A stretch of DNA of 64,000 nucleotides from Paratinospora sagittata (GCA_035771175.1 CM069599.1:35993562-36057561), one strand, 5' to 3'; positions 35,489 to 49,509 are shown, counted from the stretch's first letter. Numbers and translations are program-made. Notes: generated by a model from the sequence alone, not told the origin.

Positions 35489-38400
35489 CTACACGTACTC
35501 AGCTATACTTTTCTTCATCCCATGCCACCAAACTGTTCTTTTCATATCATGATACATTTTAGTAGACCCTGGGTGAATGGTATACTGAGATCTGTGTGCC
35601 TTCTGTAACAACTCTGCTCTCAATTCTCTATCTGTGGGTACCCATAACCTCCCCTGATAACGCAAGATACCATCTGGACCTCTCTGCCACTCAACTCTGT
35701 CCGTACTATCCGCCCAAGAATTATACATACCAAGATCAGGATCATGCTGCTGCATCTCTTTAATCCTCTGAATATGAGAATCTGTCAACTGAATATGCAT
35801 CTGAGCACAAATATCAACATGTGGAGCCATAGAGAGGACACTCATCATAGTCACTCTCTCCAAAAGTCGCCACTCATGGGCCATCTGACATGCTACCACA
35901 CCTGTCTCAACACGTTTCCTGCTCAATGCATCAGCTACAACGTTGGCTTTTCCAGGATGATATTCTAGAGTGAAGTCATAATCCTTTAGGAATTCCAACC
36001 ATCTACGTTGTCTCATATTCAGTTCCTTCTGGTCAAACAAGTATTTCAAACTCTTATGGTCAGAATACAATGTGAACCTTTCCCCATAGAGGTAATGCCT
36101 CCACAATTTCAATGCAAAAACTACTGCTGCCAACTCCAAATCATGCACAGGGTAGTTTTTTTCATGCACCTTCAACTGTCTAGATGCATAAGCAATTACT
36201 CTACCCGTCTGCATCAATACACAGCCTAAACCTGCATGTGATGCATCAGTGTAAATCACCAACTCTTTTCCAGGTTCTGGGAGCACTAAAACTGGGGCAG
36301 TAGTCAACTTTTTCTTTAGTTCATTGAAAGCATCCTCACATGCTGAAGTCCACACATATGGCACGTTTTTCTGAGTTAGCCTAGTAAGTGGAGTAGCTAA
36401 TTTGGAAAAACCCTCCACAAACCTTCTGTAATAACCAGCTAGACCCAAAAAACTGCGAATCTCTGTCACTGTGGTTGGTCTTGGCCAATTTATAATTGCC
36501 TCGACCTTAGCAGAATCAACAGAAATACCTTCAGCACTAACCACATGACCTAAAAATTTCACCTCATTTATCCAAAACTCACATTTGCTGAGTTTAGCAT
36601 ATAGCCTATGCTCTTTTAATGTATGCAATGTGATCCGGAGGTGCTGCTCATGCTCCTCACGTGTTTTGGAATATATCAAAATATCGTCAATAAAGACAAT
36701 AATGAAATGATCTAGATATGGTCTAAACACCCTCTGCATCAAATCCATAAACATCGCAGGTGCGTTCGTTAGCCCAAATGGCATGACCAGAAATTCATAA
36801 TGACCATATCTCGTCCTGAAGGCAGTTTTCGGGACATCTTCTTCTCTAATCCTCAACTGATGGTAGCCTGATCTCAAATCAATCTTAGAGAAAAATTTGG
36901 CACCATTTAACTGATCAAACAGATCATCAATGCGAGGTAGAGGATATTTGTTCTTAATGGTGACTTTGTTCAGCTGACGGTAATCTATACACAATCTCAG
37001 ACTCCCGTCTTTCTTTTTCACAAAAAGAACCGGTGCACCCCACGGTGACATACTAGGGTTAATAAACCCTTTATTCAAAAGTTCTTCTACCTGCACTTTG
37101 AGTTCTTGTAACTCCTTCGGTGCCATCCGATAAGGTGGAATAGAGATAGGTTTAGTATTAGGCATTAGCTCAATAATGAAGTCAATTTCCCTCTTGGGTG
37201 GTAATCCCGGTAAATCTTCAGGAAACACATCGGGAAATTCACTCACTATTGGAATATCAGAAATCTGAATGCCTTGATCTTTTTCTTCAAATGGCCTAAT
37301 ACTAGCCATGAGTGCAGTTTCTACATCAGTAGCCAGTCTGCCTCGGGTAGGTGGTCTGGTAGAAGTCATACCTCTGTAGACAACTGATGGCCGCCCATGG
37401 ATCTGTAATACAATCTGTTTATGGAAACAATCCACTTGGGCGTGATACGCCGCCAACCAGTCCATACCCAAAATAACATCAAAATCGAGGAACTCTAACA
37501 CCCTAAGGTTCACAAGCATTTCTAGGTCCTCATATTTGACCACACAATTCATGCAAATCATGTCTGGGTAGATTCTCTCACCCGTAGCTGTACTCAAAAT
37601 CAAAGGTGTACTAGCTCTAACCACAGGCAATTTAAGTCTATCTACCACATGTCCAGATATGAATGATAACGTAGAACCAGAATCAATCAACACATGCAAC
37701 ATTATATCACAAATAGAAATCATACCCTCGATCAGATTCTTACTGGCATCAGGATCTGGTTTAGTCACTGCCTTAGCTTGCTCCTTCGTACCAGATGTAA
37801 CAGAAATAGCTGGAGCAGAAAATTGCCTCGGCGCAGAACACTGATTAGCCTTGTGGCCTTTCACACCACATCTGAAGCAAGTAATAACGGGTCTCGGAAC
37901 TGATGATGCAGTCTGTGACTGACTCTGTGATCTCACTGGAGTCTGATCTCCCTTATTGTACACTGCTGGAACAGATGCTACAGAAGCAGGAGCAACAAAT
38001 GAATCAACTCCAGAAAATCCACCACTGGACTTGGGCTTCTTATCTTTATTCCAAGGCTTCTTGTCCCACTTCTTTTTGAGTTTTCCTGACGATGGAAATG
38101 ATGAAGCAGAAGGAAATACAGGTACTGGCGGAATAGTCGTCGTCTTAGATCTAGCCGCAGCCTCAGCAGTCTCAAAATCCATAGCCTGCCTCAAAGCCTG
38201 ATCATAAGTCGACACACCAGCCAAAGCTAATCCCTGTCGAATCTGATCCCGAAAACCATCCCTCAATCTCGCCATCCTCAAAGCATCGGTAGGTACTAAC
38301 TCTGGAGCAAAGAGTGAGAGTCTGGTAAACTCATGCTCGTACTCTCGAACTGATTTACTACCCTGGGTCAACTGAATGAACTCATTTCGTCTCCGATCAA

Positions 38401-38914
38401 CCTCTGATCGAGGGTAGTAAGTAGCATAAAACAACTCCTTAAATTTCATCCAAGTTTTGATCTCACCAAGAGATCTCTGAGTAGTTTCCCACCATTTATC
38501 AGCCGCATCAGCCAACTTAAATCTAGCCAGACGAACTCTGTCTCTGTCTAGAGCCTGCATATCGTTCAGGATGACCTCAATGCGCTGAATCCAACTCTCA
38601 GCATCCTCAAGCTTCAAACTGCCTGAAAATGTTGGAGGTTCTCGTATCTTGAATGCTTTCATCTCTTTCTCATATCGTTTCTTCTCCTCAACCTCTTCAC
38701 CAGACTCAGGAGTCGGTACAGTAATTTCAGCAGGAGGAGTGACAGCCATGACACCAACACTACTAGTGCCCACACCCTGAACAGCAGGTGCATCAACACG
38801 TGGCCTGTCTTGTTGCAGCTTAGTAATCATCTCAAAAAGTTGAGCATTCTGCTGCTGCTGGATAGTAACCATTTCCTCCAACCTCTTCAGCCTATCTTGA
38901 TCGCTAAGGTCCAT
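35489..38914 (-). CDS. gag-pol: gag-pol polyprotein, first element, up to an in-frame amber stop
   Basis: 1,141 residues in one frame, no frameshift between gag and pol, as usual for chromoviruses. Order: gag capsid-type region (about 95-230), CCHC zinc knuckle [14 protein letters not shown] (346-359), aspartic protease LIDSGST (catalytic aspartate 411), reverse transcriptase (about 560-760) with FIDD active-site aspartates at 743-744, RNase H with YTDAS (aspartate 890), then the HH half of the integrase zinc finger (HPGSTKMYH). The product would be cut by its own protease and assembled into a virus-like particle in the cytoplasm. The TAG at 35489-35491 falls inside the integrase zinc finger, so integrase needs read-through or help from another copy. 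All motifs before the stop look intact. The start ATG lies 199 bases from the primer-binding site. Confidence 0.93.
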   Translation of the reverse strand: MDLSDQDRLKRLEEMVTIQQQQNAQLFEMITKLQQDRPRVDAPAVQGVGTSSVGVMAVTPPAEITVPTPESGEEVEEKKRYEKEMKAFKIREPPTFSGSLKLEDAESWIQRIEVILNDMQALDRDRVRLARFKLADAADKWWETTQRSLGEIKTWMKFKELFYATYYPRSEVDRRRNEFIQLTQGSKSVREYEHEFTRLSLFAPELVPTDALRMARLRDGFRDQIRQGLALAGVSTYDQALRQAMDFETAEAAARSKTTTIPPVPVFPSASSFPSSGKLKKKWDKKPWNKDKKPKSSGGFSGVDSFVAPASVASVPAVYNKGDQTPVRSQSQSQTASSVPRPVITCFRCGVKGHKANQCSAPRQFSAPAISVTSGTKEQAKAVTKPDPDASKNLIEGMISICDIMLHVLIDSGSTLSFISGHVVDRLKLPVVRASTPLILSTATGERIYPDMICMNCVVKYEDLEMLVNLRVLEFLDFDVILGMDWLAAYHAQVDCFHKQIVLQIHGRPSVVYRGMTSTRPPTRGRLATDVETALMASIRPFEEKDQGIQISDIPIVSEFPDVFPEDLPGLPPKREIDFIIELMPNTKPISIPPYRMAPKELQELKVQVEELLNKGFINPSMSPWGAPVLFVKKKDGSLRLCIDYRQLNKVTIKNKYPLPRIDDLFDQLNGAKFFSKIDLRSGYHQLRIREEDVPKTAFRTRYGHYEFLVMPFGLTNAPAMFMDLMQRVFRPYLDHFIIVFIDDILIYSKTREEHEQHLRITLHTLKEHRLYAKLSKCEFWINEVKFLGHVVSAEGISVDSAKVEAIINWPRPTTVTEIRSFLGLAGYYRRFVEGFSKLATPLTRLTQKNVPYVWTSACEDAFNELKKKLTTAPVLVLPEPGKELVIYTDASHAGLGCVLMQTGRVIAYASRQLKVHEKNYPVHDLELAAVVFALKLWRHYLYGERFTLYSDHKSLKYLFDQKELNMRQRRWLEFLKDYDFTLEYHPGKANVVADALSRKRVETGVVACQMAHEWRLLERVTMMSVLSMAPHVDICAQMHIQLTDSHIQRIKEMQQHDPDLGMYNSWADSTDRVEWQRGPDGILRYQGRLWVPTDRELRAELLQKAHRSQYTIHPGSTKMYHDMKRTVWWHGMKKSIAEYV

Positions 38915-39112
38915 TGCTAACCCTGATTTTGCCTTGCTTCAAAAAGCTGCAATGTCAATGGCAAAATACATTAGGCAGGGTAGCATACTATGGATATCAT
39001 TATTCATAATCTAACTACCCCTATAATACCCATACAATCAAACATAATATTCTAAAGTTTTTATCTTTCTTAAAGATTTGATAACTTGAACGTAGATATT
39101 CTCAACCTTAGT

Positions 39113-39123
39113 CTCTGATACCA
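39113..39123 (-). other. primer-binding site, first element
   Basis: Minus strand TGGTATCAGAG, four bases from the LTR 2 edge. This is the classic complement to the 3' end of initiator methionine tRNA. Confidence 0.85.
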
Positions 39124-39127
39124 ATAT

Positions 39128-41887
39128 TGTCGCGACCCCTTCCCGGGTGACGTCACGACCGGCACAGTACCCCAGAGAATGTCACAACCCGACAAACCTG
39201 AGGCACTGATAAGCCTCTACTCAGAAGGTTACATACGATCCAAAGACATAATATGTATATGATCAGGATAGTTGAATTAAATACCGAGATATGGCATCAT
39301 CATCCAGAATATGAGGTCATCGACCCAATCCACAAGATTCGACTATCCTTACTATAAACATGGATATTTTATTATTATTCCATTTAGCATATACATATCA
39401 AAAGTTTCTCACGAACTATATGTTATATATCATAGTATCTGTGATAATTATACATTTACAAAACAAAACACAGATGTCTTCTACTATTTTCCTTATGTGC
39501 AAATCAAAACTCACATCAACAAGAAGTAAGGCAAGCTACACCAACTCTAAGCCTTGCCCTTTCCTTTACGATCTGATCCTGAAAAATATAAGGGAAAATG
39601 GAATGAGCTCAACTAGCTCAGTGAGTACTTTTCACAAAAATCTCACATATGCACTTATGTAAAACATGTATGTTACTTGAAATAACATTGGTAAATTGAA
39701 ATGCATTAAGAAAATATATGATTCATGCTTCCAAATTAAAGATATAATTATGCATCATTTTCATAAAAGATATGTAGAAAAGCCTCAACAGGAGGTCATA
39801 TCAGGATAACATTGCCTACATTTCCCCCATTGCGCCATGGGTTCAAACCAACACGTTATCCAACTAATCCTTCTACCCTTACATTCCTTAGTGATTCGAA
39901 AAGTCCTTTTCACAAGACACTTTTCCCTAAAGAACAAGTAAATAGAAAGAAATCCAACGCCAAGGTATTTAATCCGAAATACCTAAGGCCATGTTAATGC
40001 ATAAAATCCGTGCTCATGATCATAAATACAATGCACATATATAATATAATGCATATCATTCAAGAATTCAATTTCATTTATCTACAATGCTATACATGGA
40101 GAAGTAAGGTGAGAAATACTCACAAATCACAAAATTTGGCCTAAGTCCACATTTTTTTCACCAATTCACCAATACTTCAATTGTGTTCACAAATCCTCAT
40201 CCAAGTCATAAGCCACCCACTGCAAATTACACATTACACACATACAAATGAATTCTAGAAAAATGAATTTAATCACTTGATTAATTACCAAGTATCCATA
40301 ACCCATTCCCTTACCATTTCAGTTACTAAAATAGAATTTTCAGCACATGATCAAAGTATTCATTTGATCACCATGAACACAAAATGTCCATCTCTATCAG
40401 TTAATCAATTTTATCCCTAGGCAAGTTACCTAAGCATTCTTCAAATGCTCTAACATTTCCAGCACTAAATTTTCAGCCAATTACCCATCAACTTGATCAA
40501 AATCTATCATTGAACAACTTACCAATGTATTGCCATTGCCCAATTTCTAAATTTCCAGCACATGAATTTATCAACTAAAGCATCAATTAATCACTAATTC
40601 AACCTAAATGTACTGGTAAGCATCTTACCAAATCAGTCTCAAATCTGAAATTTTTCCAGCAACTTGTATACATCATTAAACTCAAAATTTCACATACTTT
40701 GCACTCCAATCTTTGTAATTTATCATCTCAGAATAGTCAAGACCAATTTCCAATCATAAAACACTACAATTTCAGTCACTAAAATGGGTTCTGACACCCT
40801 TGTTCATCCAGGTTTGGAATACCCAAATCAATGATAAAATTGTAGTGAATTGAGCCTCAATTACTTTACCAAGCAACAAGGGATTCTCTCTAATTGTTTC
40901 AACCAATAATAATGTACCATTTCAGCAAGTCAAATTCATTAAATTACTACCATTCAATCACTGAAACTTAAGGAATTTATCATTAGAAAACTTACCCATA
41001 ATCCAGAAATCAAACCCCCATTGTTTGAGCTTCAATTCACCTCCATTTCAATCCAAACTTATCACTTTCCAGTTTCAAACTAGCCATGGAAAGTTGTCGC
41101 ATGTCACATATAATGTATAGAATGAAGAGGAGAGTTTGAATATGAAACTTTCACATCTAAAACTATGGATCTCACCTTCATGTGGAGCTCCAAAATCTCC
41201 TTCTTCTTCAACCGTATTCTCAATTTCTCTCAAGCTTAATATTCTGGTATGCACTTCACTTGCATATTTCAGCCACTAAACAATTCATGCCAACAAGCCA
41301 ACATGTGTCAAAATGAGCTGATTTCAACTTGCCACCACTTTCACCTAGTTGCCAACACACAAACAAATCAACAAGTGGCTAATCCATCATGCCAACAAGC
41401 TACAAGGTGTCTAAATGAGTTCATGGTGGCTGAATTTACTTAAGACACATGTTGCATAGCATGCACAAGCCAATAGGTGTCAATTTGCTTAAGACACATG
41501 TTACATAGCATGCACAAGCCAATAGGTGTCTAAATGAGTTCATGGTGGCTGAATTTGAGTAAGACACCTATTACATAACATGCACAAGCCACCTTATTTA
41601 TTTAATTCCCATTCATTCCACTATTCATTTATTTAATGAGCATGTGAATATATTAGATTAATTTCCTAATTAACCATAACACATGTCATTTAACACCTAA
41701 TTTATCATAACACATGATTATTGCATGTATTAGACCATTATACACTAATACATATCAAACACACAAATTTATTAAAATACCTCGTACACACAGTATACGA
41801 GTATTATACACATCGACTACGTGTACAAGACCACGTATTGGCAGTCCACGTCATCATGACGTCAAGTGCAAAAAGTGGGTCGTTACA
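39128..41887 (-). repeat. LTR 2 (middle, shared), 2,760 bp
   Basis: Same ends as the other LTRs. It lacks one C near 39642 (CTCACATATG against CTCCACATATG in LTRs 1 and 3). It serves as 5' LTR for the first internal region and 3' LTR for the second. Confidence 0.95.
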
Positions 41888-41888
41888 A

Positions 41889-41895
41889 TCTCCCC
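41889..41895 (-). other. polypurine tract, second element
   Basis: GGGGAGA on the minus strand, one base from LTR 2, identical to the tract beside LTR 1. Confidence 0.6.
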
Positions 41896-41948
41896 AACTT
41901 AGGAAATTTCGTCCTCGAAATTTAAGATATTGTACTTTAATTATTACC

Positions 41949-43109
41949 TCAAGAGGTGAACAAATCAGGAAAGCTCTTCCGCATCTGATCTTCCCGCTCC
42001 CAAGTTTGCTCCTCATTGTCATGAAATTGCCATTTGACTCTGACTAAAGGAATTTCTTTATTTCGCAACTTTTGAATCCTCCTATCAAGAATCTGAATAG
42101 GCTTCTCTTCATAAGTAGCATCCTCGCCAACTTGTAATTGTGTGACATCTAAAATGCGTGTTGGGTCTGGATACTTAGTCGGGTCTGTATGGTATTTTCT
42201 CAACATAGAAACATGAAATACATTATGAACACCGACTAACTGAGGAGGTAGAGCAAGTTTGTATGCTAGCGGACCAATCCTCCCCAAGACCTTAAATGGT
42301 CCAATAAAACGGGGAGCTAATTTTCCTTTCACCCCAAACCGCATTTGACCTTTTCGTGGCGAGACCTTAAGCAATACCAGGTCACCCACTGCAAACTCTA
42401 AAGGTCTATGTCGGTTATCAAAATAACTCTTTTGTCGATCTTGGGCAACTTTCAATTTCTGCCTAATTTGCTTGATCTGTTCAGTATGATCAACAACAAC
42501 TTTCGGCCCCAATAATTGTGAGTCTCCCACTTCATACCAGCAAGTCGGAGATCTACACGGCCTACCATACAAGGCCTCATAAGGTGTCATACCTATACTG
42601 GCTTGATAGCTGTTATTATAAGCAAATTCACATAATGGTAAACTTTCACTCCAAGTCCCACCAAACTCTAATGCACAAGATCTGAGCATATCTTCCAGCA
42701 TCTGAATCACCCTCTCAGTCTGGCCATCAGTCTGAGGATGAAATGTTGTACTAAGCCGGAGGTGAGTACCAAACCGAGTCTGCATGGCCTGCCAAAACCT
42801 CGATGTAAAACGCGGATCTCTATCTGATACAATAGAAAGAGGTACCCCATGTAATCTCACAATCTCCCGCACATACAATCTGCTCAGTCTGTCAATCGAG
42901 TCTCTGGTGTTCATCGGAAGAAAGTGCGCAGACTTCGTCAATCTATCAACAATCACCCAGATGGCATCATATCTACCCTGAGATCTAGGTAGCCCTGTGA
43001 TAAAGTCCATAGTAATATGCTCCCATTTCCATTCTGGAATGGATAATGGTTGCATCTGGCCTCCTGGCCTCTGGTGTTCAGCTTTTACTTGTTGACACAC
43101 GTCACATTT
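41949..43109 (-). pseudogene. pol (3' part): integrase core and chromodomain-like C-terminus, second element, after an in-frame TAG
   Basis: Translation identical to the segment at 34328-35488, including the CxxC half of the zinc finger, the DDE core and the chromodomain-like end. It is separated from its gag-pol segment by the same TAG, here at 43110-43112. Confidence 0.85.
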
Positions 43110-46100
43110 CTACACGTACTCAGCTATACTTTTCTTCATCCCATGCCACCAAACTGTTCTTTTCATATCATGATACATTTTAGTAGACCCTGGGTGAATG
43201 GTATACTGAGATCTGTGTGCCTTCTGTAACAACTCTGCTCTCAATTCTCTATCTGTGGGTACCCATAACCTCCCCTGATAACGCAAGATACCATCTGGAC
43301 CTCTCTGCCACTCAACTCTGTCCGTACTATCCGCCCAAGAATTATACATACCAAGATCAGGATCATGCTGCTGCATCTCTTTAATCCTCTGAATATGAGA
43401 ATCTGTCAACTGAATATGCATCTGAGCACAAATATCAACATGTGGAGCCATAGAGAGGACACTCATCATAGTCACTCTCTCCAAAAGTCGCCACTCATGG
43501 GCCATCTGACATGCTACCACACCTGTCTCAACACGTTTCCTGCTCAATGCATCAGCTACAACGTTGGCTTTTCCAGGATGATATTCTAGAGTGAAGTCAT
43601 AATCCTTTAGGAATTCCAACCATCTACGTTGTCTCATATTCAGTTCCTTCTGGTCAAACAAGTATTTCAAACTCTTATGGTCAGAATACAATGTGAACCT
43701 TTCCCCATAGAGGTAATGCCTCCACAATTTCAATGCAAAAACTACTGCTGCCAACTCCAAATCATGCACAGGGTAGTTTTTTTCATGCACCTTCAACTGT
43801 CTAGATGCATAAGCAATTACTCTACCCGTCTGCATCAATACACAGCCTAAACCTGCATGTGATGCATCAGTGTAAATCACCAACTCTTTTCCAGGTTCTG
43901 GGAGCACTAAAACTGGGGCAGTAGTCAACTTTTTCTTTAGTTCATTGAAAGCATCCTCACATGCTGAAGTCCACACATATGGCACGTTTTTCTGAGTTAG
44001 CCTAGTAAGTGGAGTAGCTAATTTGGAAAAACCCTCCACAAACCTTCTGTAATAACCAGCTAGACCCAAAAAACTGCGAATCTCTGTCACTGTGGTTGGT
44101 CTTGGCCAATTTATAATTGCCTCGACCTTAGCAGAATCAACAGAAATACCTTCAGCACTAACCACATGACCTAAAAATTTCACCTCATTTATCCAAAACT
44201 CACATTTGCTGAGTTTAGCATATAGCCTATGCTCTTTTAATGTATGCAATGTGATCCGGAGGTGCTGCTCATGCTCCTCACGTGTTTTGGAATATATCAA
44301 AATATCGTCAATAAAGACAATAATGAAATGATCTAGATATGGTCTAAACACCCTCTGCATCAAATCCATAAACATCGCAGGTGCGTTCGTTAGCCCAAAT
44401 GGCATGACCAGAAATTCATAATGACCATATCTCGTCCTGAAGGCAGTTTTCGGGACATCTTCTTCTCTAATCCTCAACTGATGGTAGCCTGATCTCAAAT
44501 CAATCTTAGAGAAAAATTTGGCACCATTTAACTGATCAAACAGATCATCAATGCGAGGTAGAGGATATTTGTTCTTAATGGTGACTTTGTTCAGCTGACG
44601 GTAATCTATACACAATCTCAGACTCCCGTCTTTCTTTTTCACAAAAAGAACCGGTGCACCCCACGGTGACATACTAGGGTTAATAAACCCTTTATTCAAA
44701 AGTTCTTCTACCTGCACTTTGAGTTCTTGTAACTCCTTCGGTGCCATCCGATAAGGTGGAATAGAGATAGGTTTAGTATTAGGCATTAGCTCAATAATGA
44801 AGTCAATTTCCCTCTTGGGTGGTAATCCCGGTAAATCTTCAGGAAACACATCGGGAAATTCACTCACTATTGGAATATCAGAAATCTGAATGCCTTGATC
44901 TTTTTCTTCAAATGGCCTAATACTAGCCATGAGTGCAGTTTCTACATCAGTAGCCAGTCTGCCTCGGGTAGGTGGTCTGGTAGAAGTCATACCTCTGTAG
45001 ACAACTGATGGCCGCCCATGGATCTGTAATACAATCTGTTTATGGAAACAATCCACTTGGGCGTGATACGCCGCCAACCAGTCCATACCCAAAATAACAT
45101 CAAAATCGAGGAACTCTAACACCCTAAGGTTCACAAGCATTTCTAGGTCCTCATATTTGACCACACAATTCATGCAAATCATGTCTGGGTAGATTCTCTC
45201 ACCCGTAGCTGTACTCAAAATCAAAGGTGTACTAGCTCTAACCACAGGCAATTTAAGTCTATCTACCACATGTCCAGATATGAATGATAACGTAGAACCA
45301 GAATCAATCAACACATGCAACATTATATCACAAATAGAAATCATACCCTCGATCAGATTCTTACTGGCATCAGGATCTGGTTTAGTCACTGCCTTAGCTT
45401 GCTCCTTCGTACCAGATGTAACAGAAATAGCTGGAGCAGAAAATTGCCTCGGCGCAGAACACTGATTAGCCTTGTGGCCTTTCACACCACATCTGAAGCA
45501 AGTAATAACGGGTCTCGGAACTGATGATGCAGTCTGTGACTGACTCTGTGATCTCACTGGAGTCTGATCTCCCTTATTGTACACTGCTGGAACAGATGCT
45601 ACAGAAGCAGGAGCAACAAATGAATCAACTCCAGAAAATCCACCACTGGACTTGGGCTTCTTATCTTTATTCCAAGGCTTCTTGTCCCACTTCTTTTTGA
45701 GTTTTCCTGACGATGGAAATGATGAAGCAGAAGGAAATACAGGTACTGGCGGAATAGTCGTCGTCTTAGATCTAGCCGCAGCCTCAGCAGTCTCAAAATC
45801 CATAGCCTGCCTCAAAGCCTGATCATAAGTCGACACACCAGCCAAAGCTAATCCCTGTCGAATCTGATCCCGAAAACCATCCCTCAATCTCGCCATCCTC
45901 AAAGCATCGGTAGGTACTAACTCTGGAGCAAAGAGTGAGAGTCTGGTAAACTCATGCTCGTACTCTCGAACTGATTTACTACCCTGGGTCAACTGAATGA
46001 ACTCATTTCGTCTCCGATCAACCTCTGATCGAGGGTAGTAAGTAGCATAAAACAACTCCTTAAATTTCATCCAAGTTTTGATCTCACCAAGAGATCTCTG

Positions 46101-46535
46101 AGTAGTTTCCCACCATTTATCAGCCGCATCAGCCAACTTAAATCTAGCCAGACGAACTCTGTCTCTGTCTAGAGCCTGCATATCGTTCAGGATGACCTCA
46201 ATGCGCTGAATCCAACTCTCAGCATCCTCAAGCTTCAAACTGCCTGAAAATGTTGGAGGTTCTCGTATCTTGAATGCTTTCATCTCTTTCTCATATCGTT
46301 TCTTCTCCTCAACCTCTTCACCAGACTCAGGAGTCGGTACAGTAATTTCAGCAGGAGGAGTGACAGCCATGACACCAACACTACTAGTGCCCACACCCTG
46401 AACAGCAGGTGCATCAACACGTGGCCTGTCTTGTTGCAGCTTAGTAATCATCTCAAAAAGTTGAGCATTCTGCTGCTGCTGGATAGTAACCATTTCCTCC
46501 AACCTCTTCAGCCTATCTTGATCGCTAAGGTCCAT
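43110..46535 (-). CDS. gag-pol: gag-pol polyprotein, second element, up to the same amber stop
   Basis: 1,141 residues, identical in translation to the product of 35489-38914, with the same zinc knuckle, protease, FIDD reverse transcriptase, RNase H and half zinc finger, and the same terminal TAG. The identity over 4.8 kb means the two internal regions were copied from one another very recently or share one immediate source. Its upstream LTR (LTR 3) is the only LTR facing unrelated DNA on its promoter side, so this copy has the canonical 5' arrangement. Confidence 0.93.
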   Translation of the reverse strand: MDLSDQDRLKRLEEMVTIQQQQNAQLFEMITKLQQDRPRVDAPAVQGVGTSSVGVMAVTPPAEITVPTPESGEEVEEKKRYEKEMKAFKIREPPTFSGSLKLEDAESWIQRIEVILNDMQALDRDRVRLARFKLADAADKWWETTQRSLGEIKTWMKFKELFYATYYPRSEVDRRRNEFIQLTQGSKSVREYEHEFTRLSLFAPELVPTDALRMARLRDGFRDQIRQGLALAGVSTYDQALRQAMDFETAEAAARSKTTTIPPVPVFPSASSFPSSGKLKKKWDKKPWNKDKKPKSSGGFSGVDSFVAPASVASVPAVYNKGDQTPVRSQSQSQTASSVPRPVITCFRCGVKGHKANQCSAPRQFSAPAISVTSGTKEQAKAVTKPDPDASKNLIEGMISICDIMLHVLIDSGSTLSFISGHVVDRLKLPVVRASTPLILSTATGERIYPDMICMNCVVKYEDLEMLVNLRVLEFLDFDVILGMDWLAAYHAQVDCFHKQIVLQIHGRPSVVYRGMTSTRPPTRGRLATDVETALMASIRPFEEKDQGIQISDIPIVSEFPDVFPEDLPGLPPKREIDFIIELMPNTKPISIPPYRMAPKELQELKVQVEELLNKGFINPSMSPWGAPVLFVKKKDGSLRLCIDYRQLNKVTIKNKYPLPRIDDLFDQLNGAKFFSKIDLRSGYHQLRIREEDVPKTAFRTRYGHYEFLVMPFGLTNAPAMFMDLMQRVFRPYLDHFIIVFIDDILIYSKTREEHEQHLRITLHTLKEHRLYAKLSKCEFWINEVKFLGHVVSAEGISVDSAKVEAIINWPRPTTVTEIRSFLGLAGYYRRFVEGFSKLATPLTRLTQKNVPYVWTSACEDAFNELKKKLTTAPVLVLPEPGKELVIYTDASHAGLGCVLMQTGRVIAYASRQLKVHEKNYPVHDLELAAVVFALKLWRHYLYGERFTLYSDHKSLKYLFDQKELNMRQRRWLEFLKDYDFTLEYHPGKANVVADALSRKRVETGVVACQMAHEWRLLERVTMMSVLSMAPHVDICAQMHIQLTDSHIQRIKEMQQHDPDLGMYNSWADSTDRVEWQRGPDGILRYQGRLWVPTDRELRAELLQKAHRSQYTIHPGSTKMYHDMKRTVWWHGMKKSIAEYV

Positions 46536-46733
46536 TGCTAACCCTGATTTTGCCTTGCTTCAAAAAGCTGCAATGTCAATGGCAAAATACATTAGGCAGG
46601 GTAGCATACTATGGATATCATTATTCATAATCTAACTACCCCTATAATACCCATACAATCAAACATAATATTCTAAAGTTTTTATCTTTCTTAAAGATTT
46701 GATAACTTGAACGTAGATATTCTCAACCTTAGT

Positions 46734-46744
46734 CTCTGATACCA
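46734..46744 (-). other. primer-binding site, second element
   Basis: Minus strand TGGTATCAGAG, four bases from LTR 3, complementary to initiator methionine tRNA and identical to the site at 39113-39123. Confidence 0.85.
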
Positions 46745-46748
46745 ATAT

Positions 46749-49509
46749 TGTCGCGACCCCTTCCCGGGTGACGTCACGACCGGCACAGTACCCCAGAGAA
46801 TGTCACAACCCGACAAACCTGAGGCACTGATAAGCCTCTACTCAGAAGGTTACATACGATCCAAAGACATAATATGTATATGATCAGGATAGTTGAATTA
46901 AATACCGAGATATGGCATCATCATCCAGAATATGAGGTCATCGACCCAATCCACAAGATTCGACTATCCTTACTATAAACATGGATATTTTATTATTATT
47001 CCATTTAGCATATACATATCAAAAGTTTCTCACGAACTATATGTTATATATCATAGTATCTGTGATAATTATACATTTACAAAACAAAACACAGATGTCT
47101 TCTACTATTTTCCTTATGTGCAAATCAAAACTCACATCAACAAGAAGTAAGGCAAGCTACACCAACTCTAAGCCTTGCCCTTTCCTTTACGATCTGATCC
47201 TGAAAAATATAAGGGAAAATGGAATGAGCTCAACTAGCTCAGTGAGTACTTTTCACAAAAATCTCCACATATGCACTTATGTAAAACATGTATGTTACTT
47301 GAAATAACATTGGTAAATTGAAATGCATTAAGAAAATATATGATTCATGCTTCCAAATTAAAGATATAATTATGCATCATTTTCATAAAAGATATGTAGA
47401 AAAGCCTCAACAGGAGGTCATATCAGGATAACATTGCCTACATTTCCCCCATTGCGCCATGGGTTCAAACCAACACGTTATCCAACTAATCCTTCTACCC
47501 TTACATTCCTTAGTGATTCGAAAAGTCCTTTTCACAAGACACTTTTCCCTAAAGAACAAGTAAATAGAAAGAAATCCAACGCCAAGGTATTTAATCCGAA
47601 ATACCTAAGGCCATGTTAATGCATAAAATCCGTGCTCATGATCATAAATACAATGCACATATATAATATAATGCATATCATTCAAGAATTCAATTTCATT
47701 TATCTACAATGCTATACATGGAGAAGTAAGGTGAGAAATACTCACAAATCACAAAATTTGGCCTAAGTCCACATTTTTTTCACCAATTCACCAATACTTC
47801 AATTGTGTTCACAAATCCTCATCCAAGTCATAAGCCACCCACTGCAAATTACACATTACACACATACAAATGAATTCTAGAAAAATGAATTTAATCACTT
47901 GATTAATTACCAAGTATCCATAACCCATTCCCTTACCATTTCAGTTACTAAAATAGAATTTTCAGCACATGATCAAAGTATTCATTTGATCACCATGAAC
48001 ACAAAATGTCCATCTCTATCAGTTAATCAATTTTATCCCTAGGCAAGTTACCTAAGCATTCTTCAAATGCTCTAACATTTCCAGCACTAAATTTTCAGCC
48101 AATTACCCATCAACTTGATCAAAATCTATCATTGAACAACTTACCAATGTATTGCCATTGCCCAATTTCTAAATTTCCAGCACATGAATTTATCAACTAA
48201 AGCATCAATTAATCACTAATTCAACCTAAATGTACTGGTAAGCATCTTACCAAATCAGTCTCAAATCTGAAATTTTTCCAGCAACTTGTATACATCATTA
48301 AACTCAAAATTTCACATACTTTGCACTCCAATCTTTGTAATTTATCATCTCAGAATAGTCAAGACCAATTTCCAATCATAAAACACTACAATTTCAGTCA
48401 CTAAAATGGGTTCTGACACCCTTGTTCATCCAGGTTTGGAATACCCAAATCAATGATAAAATTGTAGTGAATTGAGCCTCAATTACTTTACCAAGCAACA
48501 AGGGATTCTCTCTAATTGTTTCAACCAATAATAATGTACCATTTCAGCAAGTCAAATTCATTAAATTACTACCATTCAATCACTGAAACTTAAGGAATTT
48601 ATCATTAGAAAACTTACCCATAATCCAGAAATCAAACCCCCATTGTTTGAGCTTCAATTCACCTCCATTTCAATCCAAACTTATCACTTTCCAGTTTCAA
48701 ACTAGCCATGGAAAGTTGTCGCATGTCACATATAATGTATAGAATGAAGAGGAGAGTTTGAATATGAAACTTTCACATCTAAAACTATGGATCTCACCTT
48801 CATGTGGAGCTCCAAAATCTCCTTCTTCTTCAACCGTATTCTCAATTTCTCTCAAGCTTAATATTCTGGTATGCACTTCACTTGCATATTTCAGCCACTA
48901 AACAATTCATGCCAACAAGCCAACATGTGTCAAAATGAGCTGATTTCAACTTGCCACCACTTTCACCTAGTTGCCAACACACAAACAAATCAACAAGTGG
49001 CTAATCCATCATGCCAACAAGCTACAAGGTGTCTAAATGAGTTCATGGTGGCTGAATTTACTTAAGACACATGTTGCATAGCATGCACAAGCCAATAGGT
49101 GTCAATTTGCTTAAGACACATGTTACATAGCATGCACAAGCCAATAGGTGTCTAAATGAGTTCATGGTGGCTGAATTTGAGTAAGACACCTATTACATAA
49201 CATGCACAAGCCACCTTATTTATTTAATTCCCATTCATTCCACTATTCATTTATTTAATGAGCATGTGAATATATTAGATTAATTTCCTAATTAACCATA
49301 ACACATGTCATTTAACACCTAATTTATCATAACACATGATTATTGCATGTATTAGACCATTATACACTAATACATATCAAACACACAAATTTATTAAAAT
49401 ACCTCGTACACACAGTATACGAGTATTATACACATCGACTACGTGTACAAGACCACGTATTGGCAGTCCACGTCATCATGACGTCAGGTGCAAAAAGTGG
49501 GTCGTTACA
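46749..49509 (-). repeat. LTR 3 (5'-most in element orientation), 2,761 bp
   Basis: Same ends as LTRs 1 and 2. It differs from both by one base near 49487 (GACGTCAGG against GACGTCAAG), next to the paired TGACG motifs. Directly after its last base the sequence becomes GAATATATG, host DNA that does not repeat the five bases before LTR 1. Confidence 0.95.

Larger units (their letters stand above)
31506..49509 (-). mobile_element. Ty3/gypsy (Tekay/Del-type chromovirus) array: three LTRs, two internal regions
   Basis: In minus orientation the order is LTR (46749-49509), internal (41888-46748), LTR (39128-41887), internal (34267-39127), LTR (31506-34266). Both internal regions are 4,861 bp and their translations are identical. 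Each has a primer-binding site matching initiator methionine tRNA beside the upstream LTR and a purine tract beside the downstream LTR. The gene order gag, protease, reverse transcriptase, RNase H, integrase and a C-terminal chromodomain-like segment, together with 2.76-kb LTRs, fits the Tekay/Del lineage of chromoviruses. The outer five-base flanks (tatat and gaata) do not match, so no target-site duplication is visible. Near-identical LTRs indicate recent origin. A plain single insertion would have two LTRs, so unequal exchange, or collapse or duplication in assembly, must be considered. Confidence 0.93.

Noticed and set aside
35163..38201. Plus-strand open frames inside gag-pol (and the same set at 42784-45822)
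   Set aside because: They are antisense shadows of the retrotransposon coding region. They are repeated only because the two bodies are identical and have no family character.
31506..49509. Pararetrovirus or endogenous virus insertion
   Set aside because: There are LTRs, a tRNA primer site, a purine tract, integrase and a chromodomain-like end, and no movement protein or envelope. It is a Ty3-type retrotransposon.
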